DNA from: an uncultured Lachnospiraceae bacterium
Lineage (GTDB): Bacteria; Bacillota; Clostridia; Lachnospirales; Lachnospiraceae
NCBI GenBank assembly: GCA_947643615.1
Contig: CANRWO010000016.1
Coordinates: forward strand, 1-62,473
DNA: 62,473 bases
Reading direction: 5' to 3'
Below the pieces are notes generated by a model. The model worked only from the letters and a program-made list of their open reading frames with translations, did not search any database and was not told where the DNA came from. Below are positions 1 to 7,455 of this stretch, piece by piece. Position numbers and translations under genes: made by a program. How positions within the stretch are numbered: position 1 is the stretch's first letter; the number at the start of each line of letters is the position of its first letter.

Positions 1-189
1 AGAATCAGCAAGCGCAAAGCGCGGCAGACGCGAAGCGGATGGATTCTTGAGTGTACTTTGCCTTGCCAGCAGGGATTCAAGCGCGAATGCAATGAGCATT
101 TGAATCCACCTGGCATGGCAACGAAAGAATCAGCAAGCGCAAAGCGCGACAGACGCGAAGCGGATGGATTCTTGAGTGTATTTTACCAT
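1..189. repeat. Direct repeat of a hairpin-rich unit (period 125 bp)
   Basis: Bases 1-55 recur at 126-180 with a single substitution, and similarity continues a few bases further. Each copy begins agaatc and ends gattct, which can pair, and encloses two small hairpins (gcgc-aaa-gcgc and cgc-gaa-gcg), giving a cloverleaf-like fold. The spacer between copies has its own imperfect inverted repeat, ggattcaa near 70 against ttgaatcc near 109. No protein is recognisable here. The left end is cut by the window, so the array may extend further. Confidence 0.75.
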
Positions 190-365
190 ATATACATTAT
201 GATGGAAAGCATTATGTCCCAAAAGAGCGTTCCAAAAGCGCCATGGCAGTCCCATGCAACCCATTGCCGCCAACGCTTTTTGCACAAGCAGCCTCCCAGG
301 GATAACCTCCAGGCACACCGTCCATAACAGTCCATTCAAAAAAAGCACCGTTGGTAACATTTTGT

Positions 366-393
366 TAAATTTTTTATTTCAACCGGTCGATAT
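366..393 (+). promoter_or_regulatory. Possible sigma-D (flagellar type) promoter
   Basis: TAAA at 366-369 and GTCGATAT at 386-393 are separated by 16 bases. The sigma-D/sigma-28 consensus is TAAA-N15-GCCGATAT. The match lies about 135 bases upstream of the start at 527. The rest of the gene-free stretch 190-526 shows nothing else recognisable apart from the ribosome binding site. This is a motif match only. Confidence 0.3.
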
Positions 394-526
394 ATATATT
401 AAATGTTCCGCGCCAAGCCACAGGATACCCGGCTTGATACGTGGCAAAACGACACAAAACAGCCTCTCACAATGTCTTTATGCCTGCTTTGTGAGAATCT
501 GTTAAACAATCAAGGAGGATTTCGCT

Positions 527-1630
527 ATGCACATGGATGTCACAGGAAATTACAGTCAATTTTACAAAGGTACGGAACAGCTTGAAAGCTATGGTTCCGG
601 CGGTAACGGCCTTATTCCCAAAGACACTCTCGTCAAATATGAGTTTCAGACAACGGACGAAAAGGGAAACCAAATCATGGATCCCATGTCAAAGGAAGAG
701 GCTCTGCAGGTAATGAAAGAAATCTCCGGCCAATACGGTGAAAATGTTCTTGTAGAATTTTCAGGTGACGGTCTGGAAGCCTTGGCCCAAAGCATAAGGG
801 AGCAGAGCCGGAAACACAGCACTGGGTTGACGGATGAAGAAATAGCCGAAAGGGCACGAAAGCAGGAGCTTTTGGACCAGAGCATCATACATCTGGAAAA
901 TACCCACCGTCTGGTCATCCCCAACATCCAGACCAACAAAAAACTATATGGCAGCCTGGAAAATGCCCCTGAACATATCGTCAAAGCATCCAACGGCATT
1001 ATCAGCAATTACCTCCTCCCCCACGACGTCTCCGGGATGACAGAGGCCCAGCGCAGGGATGCCATTGCATTCGGCCTGGAAGAAGCAAGATATTTGGCGG
1101 AAAATTATCTGGACGAACAGCATGCACAGGATTTTATGGCTGCCATGGAATCCATCGCAAAATATGGCATGAATGGAACCGTCTCAGAAGACGGAAAAGT
1201 CACATACCACATTGAAAAAGGGCCTATGGCAGGCGCACCGGAGGATTACGTCAGCGAAACAGATCTTCTGAAGGAAAAAGCGCCTGAACTGTACAAAGAA
1301 CTGCAGGACCTTAACCGGCGGATCGCAAACGGCGAGACCGGATGGGGACAAAAATTTATAGACTTACAGCGCCGAATCTCCCAAAAGCTGAGCGGCCCCT
1401 CGGGAACCGTCTCCGGCGGAAAACAGCTGTCCTATTATGAGGAAGCGGCGGCAAATTATCAAACATGGAAAAAGGCAATGGACAATACCAAGCTTCCCAC
1501 TGTGTACGGCAATGTGAATTATGCCAATACCGCATCCTTCTTTGAAAGCCTGACCTCTCAGGGAAGCCTGGGACAAGAATGGCTGGGAAAAGCGCAGGAA
1601 CGCTTTGAGAAATGGTTGGGAATAAATTAA
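527..1630 (+). CDS. Uncharacterised 367-residue protein
   Basis: I do not recognise this protein. The start is supported by an AAGGAGG site 7-13 bases upstream. The product is hydrophilic, has no signal peptide or membrane segment, and is rich in Glu, Lys, Gln and Ala. It looks mostly helical with a Gly/Ser-rich spot near residues 22-28 (YGSGGNG). It is convergent with another uncharacterised gene at 1685-2533, with a shared hairpin terminator between them. A sigma-D-like promoter match upstream hints at co-regulation with motility genes, but no flagellar gene is in the window. Length and RBS make it a solid coding call; function is unknown. Confidence 0.85.
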   Translation: MHMDVTGNYSQFYKGTEQLESYGSGGNGLIPKDTLVKYEFQTTDEKGNQIMDPMSKEEALQVMKEISGQYGENVLVEFSGDGLEALAQSIREQSRKHSTGLTDEEIAERARKQELLDQSIIHLENTHRLVIPNIQTNKKLYGSLENAPEHIVKASNGIISNYLLPHDVSGMTEAQRRDAIAFGLEEARYLAENYLDEQHAQDFMAAMESIAKYGMNGTVSEDGKVTYHIEKGPMAGAPEDYVSETDLLKEKAPELYKELQDLNRRIANGETGWGQKFIDLQRRISQKLSGPSGTVSGGKQLSYYEEAAANYQTWKKAMDNTKLPTVYGNVNYANTASFFESLTSQGSLGQEWLGKAQERFEKWLGIN

Positions 1631-1642
1631 GTGTATTTGAAA

Positions 1643-1676
1643 TGCCACAATTTGAGCAACACCTCAAATTGTGGCA
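1643..1676. terminator. Bidirectional hairpin terminator
   Basis: A perfect 14-bp inverted repeat (1643-1656 against 1663-1676) with a 6-base loop lies between two convergent genes and is followed on the plus strand by a short T-rich run. It probably ends both transcripts. Confidence 0.8.
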
Positions 1677-1684
1677 CTTCTCTT

Positions 1685-2533
1685 TTACCCGTTCATCAAC
1701 CAGAATTGAAAGCCATAGAAATTTCCGTCCTCAAAAAACCTCTGGCTGAGCATCTCCTGCTGCAGCTGCATATTGCGGAGTACCTCCTCCACCCGGATGA
1801 TATCGCGTTCCGTGATCTTCTGGATGGTCTTCTTCTTTGTGGTAGTCTCCAACACCCTGGAGCCGTCCGCCTTTTCCTTCACCTCTGTCTTCTTCCAGCG
1901 CTGGCGGTTCTCTTTCTCGATCTCCTGCCTGTGTTCAATCAGCTTTTTCACCAACGCCCTCTGGCGCTGCTGACGCTGGAAAGCAATTTCCCGGAGCTGT
2001 TTCTGCAGCTTCTGTTTCCGGATCCGTTTTTCCAGCCTGCGCCTGTTTTCCTCCCGCCGTTCCCTTGCCCGCTCCCTGAAATCTCTTTTGGGAATCGTCC
2101 AGGTATTCGAACGGCACTCTTCTTTGGTGGCGCCGTAATATAAGTTTCTATAAACCTTGTCTCCGCTCCCAAAGAAAAAACCGGGTTGGGACAATGTTTC
2201 CCGCAAGTCATTCAATACCCATGCCTCGTACTCCGGGTCATTTTTCATGGCGGCATAGCCTTCCTCTGAGATCGTCACGGAAATATACTCCTGCCTGCGG
2301 CTGGGATGAACAGGGATCTCACGGATTTTTTTCGCAATATATTGTTTATATTCTTCCATGGTCATATTCTGGGGAGAAACCATGTCCTGCGCGGCAGCAT
2401 GATACACTTCCCGCCCCTGCATCGCCCGGGCAAAAGTCATAGGCCCGCTTTTCACACCCGCATCCTTCTTATCCACATACGCCTGAAGAAGATTCCCACC
2501 ATTTTCCGTATAATTTGAGATCAATGTATTCAT
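1685..2533 (-). CDS. Uncharacterised coiled-coil protein, 282 residues
   Basis: Not recognised with confidence. I chose the start at 2533 because GGAGCAGGG lies just upstream of ATG; an open frame extends to 2602 without a better site. The N-terminal half is globular and begins MNTLISNYTENGG. Residues from about 145 to 235 are extremely basic and charged (repeated RRE/RRLEKR/RKQKLQKQ), as in a long coiled coil or helical stalk. No membrane segment or signal peptide is visible. It is convergent with the unknown gene at 527-1630. Both may belong to a clade-restricted Lachnospiraceae family, but that is a guess. Confidence 0.8.
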   Translation of the reverse strand: MNTLISNYTENGGNLLQAYVDKKDAGVKSGPMTFARAMQGREVYHAAAQDMVSPQNMTMEEYKQYIAKKIREIPVHPSRRQEYISVTISEEGYAAMKNDPEYEAWVLNDLRETLSQPGFFFGSGDKVYRNLYYGATKEECRSNTWTIPKRDFRERARERREENRRRLEKRIRKQKLQKQLREIAFQRQQRQRALVKKLIEHRQEIEKENRQRWKKTEVKEKADGSRVLETTTKKKTIQKITERDIIRVEEVLRNMQLQQEMLSQRFFEDGNFYGFQFWLMNG

Positions 2534-2795
2534 CCGCCCTGCTCCTGTCATATCAAAAGAATGTTTTCTTACTTTACATATATTATCGAAGGATTTTCCC
2601 ATACTCTTAAGGGTTTTGCCATCGGTGGCCCCTAAAATGTAACGTAATTATCCGGATAGGCCCACATGGGGCAAAAAAGAGTCGATTGTAGTCCGGGATC
2701 CCCGTTTTGCAAACGACTTTCACATTTTGAAAGCGTGGGGGCAAAAGAAATCTGTATAGGTATCCTGCCATGCCATCAGCAAGGGGATAAATTTT

Positions 2796-3608
2796 TCATG
2801 CATGCGCTTCTAACCATCTTGCCACTCCGTCCGCATTATTGCTTTCAATGATCCCTGTAGCAATTTCTTTTAATTGGTCAATGGCATTTTTTGTTGCATA
2901 TGCTTCATCCGCCATGTGGAACATGGGAATATCATTTACCGAATCGCCAAAGACAATTACCCTTTGGCAGCCACATAACTGCTTTACCCTCTGAATTGCT
3001 GTTGCTTTTGTCGCATTGCCCGGACATAGCTCCAGCCAATACTCCGGCCTGTATTTATCTTGTTGGAAAACGCAGCTGATTCCCTCAATATGTTTTACAC
3101 GTTCATAAAGAGGCTGTAATTCATTTTTGGGGGCAATAAATGTAAAATAACAGGTTTTCCCCTGGTATAATTGATCCACTGTATCAACCATCTGGATGCG
3201 CCTGTCCGTAGAATGATTTTGCAAATAATCTTCAAAGCCTTCGTTCATTCTTCCTGCTAAACATAATTTTACTTCGTCAGAACCAAAATAAGCAGTTGCG
3301 AATCCGGGGATGGCATTATCCTCCAAAACCCGCCTTATGTCTTGTAATTCTTCTCCAAACACCGAGATTTCGATTTCCTTCCTGGACCGAGGATTGGCAA
3401 GAATCGTTCCGTTACGGATAATGACAGGCAGGTCAAAGGAAATATTTCCTGTGATCCTGGAAGCAGAGCTAAGGGATCTTGCGGTTGCATATGTAAGCAG
3501 TACGCCCCGGGCAAGCAGGCGATTCAATATGTCAGCGCTTTCATTGGAGATTGTTTTGTCATCCCGCATTAAAGTTCCATCTAAATCAGTAACATATAAC
3601 GTTTTCAT
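2796..3608 (-). CDS. HAD superfamily (Cof-type, subclass IIB) phosphatase
   Basis: Probable cytosolic phosphatase of the Cof/YbiV group acting on sugar phosphates or similar small phosphomonoesters. The N-terminus carries HAD motif I, DLDGTLMRDD (nucleophile and acid/base Asp near residues 8 and 10). Motif II lies near residue 40 (LTYATARS), and the C-terminus has motif IV, VIFGDSVNDIPMF. The insert between them fits the IIB cap. At 270 residues it has typical family length. A GAAAGG site lies upstream of the ATG at 3608. It stands alone, directly downstream of an HTH relic whose frame overlaps its start. Substrate cannot be told from sequence. Confidence 0.9.
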   Translation of the reverse strand: MKTLYVTDLDGTLMRDDKTISNESADILNRLLARGVLLTYATARSLSSASRITGNISFDLPVIIRNGTILANPRSRKEIEISVFGEELQDIRRVLEDNAIPGFATAYFGSDEVKLCLAGRMNEGFEDYLQNHSTDRRIQMVDTVDQLYQGKTCYFTFIAPKNELQPLYERVKHIEGISCVFQQDKYRPEYWLELCPGNATKATAIQRVKQLCGCQRVIVFGDSVNDIPMFHMADEAYATKNAIDQLKEIATGIIESNNADGVARWLEAHA

Positions 3609-3763
3609 GATAGTATGTTGATCCTTTCTTTGATTTTACCATTGAATGATTGCTTTTTCCGCAACCATAATATACATGTAACGCTGCTTGGTTCCGGATA
3701 AATCATTCCTTTGTCCCGATGTGATATCGACTGAGGAACATTTAGCTTATCCGCCAAAGCCTT
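3605..3763 (-). pseudogene. Relic of an XRE-type helix-turn-helix regulator
   Basis: On the minus strand the frame from 3763 reads KALADKLNVPQSIS followed by HRDKG, which has the shape of the recognition region of an HTH_3/XRE protein. It is preceded in frame by TAG at 3766-3764, has no start codon or ribosome binding site, and lacks the first helices. The frame closes with a TGA overlapping the ATG of the HAD gene, so it may once have been translationally coupled to it. The remainder of the gap to 3991 shows nothing else I recognise. Confidence 0.4.
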
Positions 3764-3991
3764 CTACGCATAGGCTGAGACCTTTTTCAAATGCACTGGA
3801 AACAACTTGAAACCACCTACATAGAAACACTTTAAAACAACATAAAATGCACTTGCCTTTTAGTGGATTATGTGCAATCATGAATCTTATGCGGATATGT
3901 TTATTACAGCATGATTGTGCTGTTTATTCCTGATAAAAACTTAATCAATATGGACATGCAAAAAACGCATGACGAAAGGAAATCGAATCAA

Positions 3992-6304
3992 ATGGCAAAG
4001 AAAAATATTTTTACAATTACGATACTGCTGGTTCAATTTATCATTTTAACGGCTTCTGTCCTCTTTTGGCTCCTTAACAGGGGAAACGCCCTGCAAAAAA
4101 CCTTCGCCCTGGATGAATTCAAAGTGGCTGAATCAGCGGTCACAGCGGCGGATATTACCACAGATGACACCATGTCCCCGGGCGGCGTCTTTCTGGAGAC
4201 TCCTCCCCTTTCCCTGAAAAAGGGCGTATATCAGGTGGAAGTCAGCTATAATGCCAACCACAAGGACAGCTTTATCTCCGTATCCTCCCCAAGCCTTGGC
4301 GAAAGCCGTTTACACGGTTCTGTGAGTTACCTGAACCCGTATCTGCACCATGTCACCATGACGCTGGAATTAGAAGAAGCTGCCGATGACGTGGTCATTT
4401 CAGCCGCTTTTTCCGGCAACGGATATTTAAGCATTACCAATATGGGCATTTATGAGACCAGCGCCCTTTATAAAAGGACGGTATTTTATGCGGCGCTTAC
4501 CTGCCTTCTGCTCACAATGGTTTCTGTATTTATCCGCAAAGATAAAACAGGGAAAGCTGTTATGCTGGCCTTAACGGGAATAGCCGGCATTTCCTCCTTT
4601 TTTCTGTTCCGGGACTATCTTCTGTACGGGGACGATATGTTTTACCACCTTCTCCGGATCGAGGGCATCCAAAAAGGCTTGTCCTATGGCACGTTCCCTG
4701 TAAAGATACATCCCGTCTGGGCCCATGATTACGGATATGCCGTGGGAGTATTTTACGGCCAGCTTGCCCTCTACTTCCCTGCCCTCTTACGCCTCATGGG
4801 TTTTCCCGCACAGACGGCTTACCAATTCCTGGTGGGAGCCATTAATATCGGAACTGTACTTACCTTTTATTTTTCGTTCCGCCGCATGTTCCACAGCCGT
4901 TGGCTGGGAGTCTTCGGCAGTATGCTTGGCAGCTTGAATTTTTACCGTATGGTAGATGTATACAAAAGGGCGGCCATAGGGGAATGCCTGGGAATCCTGC
5001 TTTTCCCGTTGGTAATGCTCTCATTTTATCTGATCTTTATGGAAACGGACGAAAAGAACTGGAAAAAGCATGCCATACTCACTGCATTCAGCCTCACCGG
5101 ACTTATCCAGTCCCACATCTTAAGCGTTGAAATGGCCGGCATCATCCTGCTGTGCGTCTGCCTCATACTGGTAAAGCAGGTATTCCGAAAGTACAATTTC
5201 CGCGCCCTTACGCTGGCAGCATTTCTGTCCATAGCGCTGAACATTGGGTTTTTAGTACCTTTTTTGGATTTTTACAATGCGGAAATATTGATCGGTTCGC
5301 CGGAGTGGGCAGGATGCACTCCTAAAAATATGCTGCAGGCAGCCGCCCTTGACCCGCTGCAAATATTTACATTGGTAAACCGTGATCCTGACCCCCAATC
5401 CGATTGGGCGGGTGTGTTTCCTTTGCCTGAAAATGGTATTGGCATGGTGTTCGCAGGCGGCATAATACTTTTTGTCCTGCTGCTTTTCCTGAAAATGAAA
5501 AAAAGCCGCTCAGACAAAAACTTTTATCCGGCGCTCCTGTGCTTCTGCCTGGGGTGTCTCCTGCTGTTCATGAGTACGAATCTTTTTCCCTGGGACGCCC
5601 TGTCTTCCACCTGTGAATTGGCGGAAAAGCTCTGCTTATCCATCGAATTTCCATGGCGTCTCCTGGCTCCCGCCTCGACCCTGCTGGCTTTTTCTTTCTG
5701 CTATGCCATTTCCGCATTTGGCAAATACAGTGGCAGGTTTGCGGCCTGTGCGGCAGCCACGCTTCTGGCAGTGCTTCTCCTGTTAGACAGTGCCTGGTTT
5801 ATATATGCCAAAAGCATAAACAGCTTCCCGCGCAACGTCTACGCTACGGAGGATCTGGATTCCATGCTGTTGAGTACCAACGACTATCTCCCGGCTGCCA
5901 CCAACCCCAATGAGATTGAAGCCGGGTGGGTCAATTTGTCCGGTATCACTTCCATGGAAGCCTACGCAAAACAGGGCACGGAAATCCATTGCCATGTTTC
6001 TGCAGGTGCAGACGGCGGCTTTATAGATTTCCCTTTGAACTATTACAGATATTACCTGTGCAGGGACGAATCCGGCAGATCCCTTCCCGTGTCTTCCGGT
6101 TACAACGGCATGGTACGGGTAACTTTTCCTGCAGGTTTTACGGGAAATATCAACCTTGCTTTCCATGAACCCATACACTGGCGGATTGCGGAGATAATCT
6201 CACTGGCCACCCTGCTGGGGATCCTACTTCGCTTGCTTTGGCCGCGGTTCATCACAACGGTTCAGGCATTCCGGGGGAAATTGCCCACAAACGCTTCAAA
6301 GTAA
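3992..6304 (+). CDS. Large polytopic membrane protein, PTPS-related/YfhO-like
   Basis: Probable GT-C-type membrane protein of the '6-pyruvoyl-tetrahydropterin synthase-related' family, thought to act in cell-surface polysaccharide modification. I prefer ATG 3992 (770 residues) because GAAAGGA lies 12 bases upstream; the frame is open from 3911 without an RBS. There is one N-terminal membrane segment (about residues 6-26), an extracytoplasmic beta-rich region to about 165, then some ten hydrophobic segments. The first loop after the second segment contains GDDMFYHLLRIEG, the family's conserved acidic/His motif. An extracytoplasmic C-terminal region precedes a last membrane segment. It is monocistronic; function is inferred from the family only. 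Confidence 0.75.
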   Translation: MAKKNIFTITILLVQFIILTASVLFWLLNRGNALQKTFALDEFKVAESAVTAADITTDDTMSPGGVFLETPPLSLKKGVYQVEVSYNANHKDSFISVSSPSLGESRLHGSVSYLNPYLHHVTMTLELEEAADDVVISAAFSGNGYLSITNMGIYETSALYKRTVFYAALTCLLLTMVSVFIRKDKTGKAVMLALTGIAGISSFFLFRDYLLYGDDMFYHLLRIEGIQKGLSYGTFPVKIHPVWAHDYGYAVGVFYGQLALYFPALLRLMGFPAQTAYQFLVGAINIGTVLTFYFSFRRMFHSRWLGVFGSMLGSLNFYRMVDVYKRAAIGECLGILLFPLVMLSFYLIFMETDEKNWKKHAILTAFSLTGLIQSHILSVEMAGIILLCVCLILVKQVFRKYNFRALTLAAFLSIALNIGFLVPFLDFYNAEILIGSPEWAGCTPKNMLQAAALDPLQIFTLVNRDPDPQSDWAGVFPLPENGIGMVFAGGIILFVLLLFLKMKKSRSDKNFYPALLCFCLGCLLLFMSTNLFPWDALSSTCELAEKLCLSIEFPWRLLAPASTLLAFSFCYAISAFGKYSGRFAACAAATLLAVLLLLDSAWFIYAKSINSFPRNVYATEDLDSMLLSTNDYLPAATNPNEIEAGWVNLSGITSMEAYAKQGTEIHCHVSAGADGGFIDFPLNYYRYYLCRDESGRSLPVSSGYNGMVRVTFPAGFTGNINLAFHEPIHWRIAEIISLATLLGILLRLLWPRFITTVQAFRGKLPTNASK

Positions 6305-6368
6305 GATACCCACAAAACCTTTATGTATCAGTTGGCCAACATACCCTTTTGCAAGCCTGACGAAAACA

Positions 6369-6755
6369 TTAGTCAAACAATATCTCCTCCACCGTCACAA
6401 AAGTATACCCCTTCTCCTGCAGTTCGTCGATGGCCTGCAAGGCTGCTGTCACCGAGGTATCGTAATAATCATGCATAAGGATGATGTCGTTCTCCCCGGT
6501 CTTGCTGACAATCTTCTCCACAATACGGGACACGTTGCCGGAGCACCAGTCCAGGGGATCCACATTCCAGAGCACAGGGAACATATTCAGCTCCTTCTCG
6601 AAGGATTTGTCCCAGCTGCCATAGGGTGGCCGCACATACTGCACCTCTTCTCCGGTGATCTCCTCCAAAATATCATTGGTTTTGATCAGTTCTTCCTTAA
6701 ATACCTCGCGGTTAGACTTAGTCAATTGAAGATGGCTATATGTATGGTTGCCCAC
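6369..6755 (-). pseudogene. Truncated 3' copy of the polysaccharide deacetylase gene
   Basis: Bases 6373-6755 are identical to 9801-10183, the last 127 codons of the complete deacetylase gene at 9797-10486. The copy lacks the N-terminus and the first catalytic motif (DDGPH) and has no RBS in place, so it is a fragment. At its 3' end the identity stops at the last Asp codon and each copy has its own stop (TAA here, TGA in the full gene). At the 5' side it runs into cassette sequence through a 4-base gap (gaga missing) and 8 more shared bases. Perfect identity points to a recent event. Confidence 0.9.
6373..6755. repeat. 383-bp direct repeat, left copy
   Basis: Identical to 9801-10183, same orientation, 3428 bases apart. 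The pair brackets the AT-rich cassette, as expected after integration of a circle carrying a fragment of the target gene. Confidence 0.9.
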
Positions 6756-6795
6756 TGGCCTTCGCTCGTGTCAAGTCATACATAAAATCAAGATT

Positions 6796-7074
6796 TTAAC
6801 AGAAATACCTAATCTCCCCAAACTGTGCATACCATCTGTTAATTATGATACTACTATTTGCTTCGATCATCCTTATCAAATTTCTTAATATATTCTGTGG
6901 AATCCGTGCGACATTATTACAAAGCAAAGCCTTTCCAGAACTTGTTATCCAGACCTTGGTTCCATTAGCTGTCGCCCTGCCCTCTGCAATATGTACATGC
7001 ACTGGCTCAAGTGGATCACTCTCGTTAGACCAAAAATAAACTATATACGAACCAATCCTAAAAATTTGCGGCAT
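6796..7074 (-). CDS. DUF4160 family protein
   Basis: A 92-residue protein with the DUF4160 pattern: an N-terminal strand IGSYIVYFWSNE, then EPVHVHIAEG and a C-terminal segment ending near the conserved WYAQFGEI. DUF4160 proteins are small, often linked to toxin-antitoxin-like or mobile loci, and have no firmly established activity. The start at 7074 has AGGAGG 8 bases upstream. It overlaps the upstream 126-residue gene by 17 bases and is the last gene of the AT-rich cassette. Role inferred only from neighbours. Confidence 0.75.
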   Translation of the reverse strand: MPQIFRIGSYIVYFWSNESDPLEPVHVHIAEGRATANGTKVWITSSGKALLCNNVARIPQNILRNLIRMIEANSSIIINRWYAQFGEIRYFC

Positions 7075-7438
7075 TTAACACGCCTCCTACTTGAGAAAAT
7101 TCCAATATCAAATGAGCATTATTACGCACTAATTGTTTAAAATATTTCATCTCATCATCTGAATAGCCACAAACATTCTCCCATAAATACTCAGGAAGAT
7201 AGCAGGTCGCATTATGAAAACCATCCTTTAAATCAGGCGTCTCTATATATACTTTAACCCTTCCATCCGATAACATCTCCGAATGTGTAATCTCTGTGTC
7301 ATCATTAAGTGACAAAAATGGATACATCATATTTCCAACCTCCAATTCATAACCACATCTGCTACACTTTATAGTTTTAGCAAAAACCAATTTTCCAAAA
7401 TATTCATAATGATTTACAGTACTTTTTAAAAATTTCAC
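7058..7438 (-). CDS. Small zinc-ribbon-like protein of unknown function
   Basis: Not recognised. The 126-residue product has a CSRC pair near residue 25 (IKCSRCGYELEVG), like half of a zinc ribbon, and single Cys at about 79 and 90. The middle is strand-rich (GRVKVYIETPDL) and the C-terminus helical. The likely start is GTG at 7438, with no convincing Shine-Dalgarno upstream, so the true start is uncertain. It lies 17 bases downstream of the PHP gene stop and overlaps the DUF4160 gene, so the three probably form one transcript. It could be an adaptor or immunity-type partner of the PHP protein; this is inference. Confidence 0.65.
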   Translation of the reverse strand: MKFLKSTVNHYEYFGKLVFAKTIKCSRCGYELEVGNMMYPFLSLNDDTEITHSEMLSDGRVKVYIETPDLKDGFHNATCYLPEYLWENVCGYSDDEMKYFKQLVRNNAHLILEFSQVGGVLNAANF

Positions 7439-7455
7439 CTGTATACATGAATATT

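Noticed and set aside
60..120. tRNA-like foldback with gattcaa/ttgaatcc
   Set aside because: No T-loop consensus, anticodon arm or acceptor stem of correct spacing; it is the repeat spacer.
3743..3785. String resembling part of a c-di-GMP-I riboswitch (gccaaagcc...ggctgag)
   Set aside because: The essential GGGCAAACC half is missing and the strand reads better as an HTH relic.
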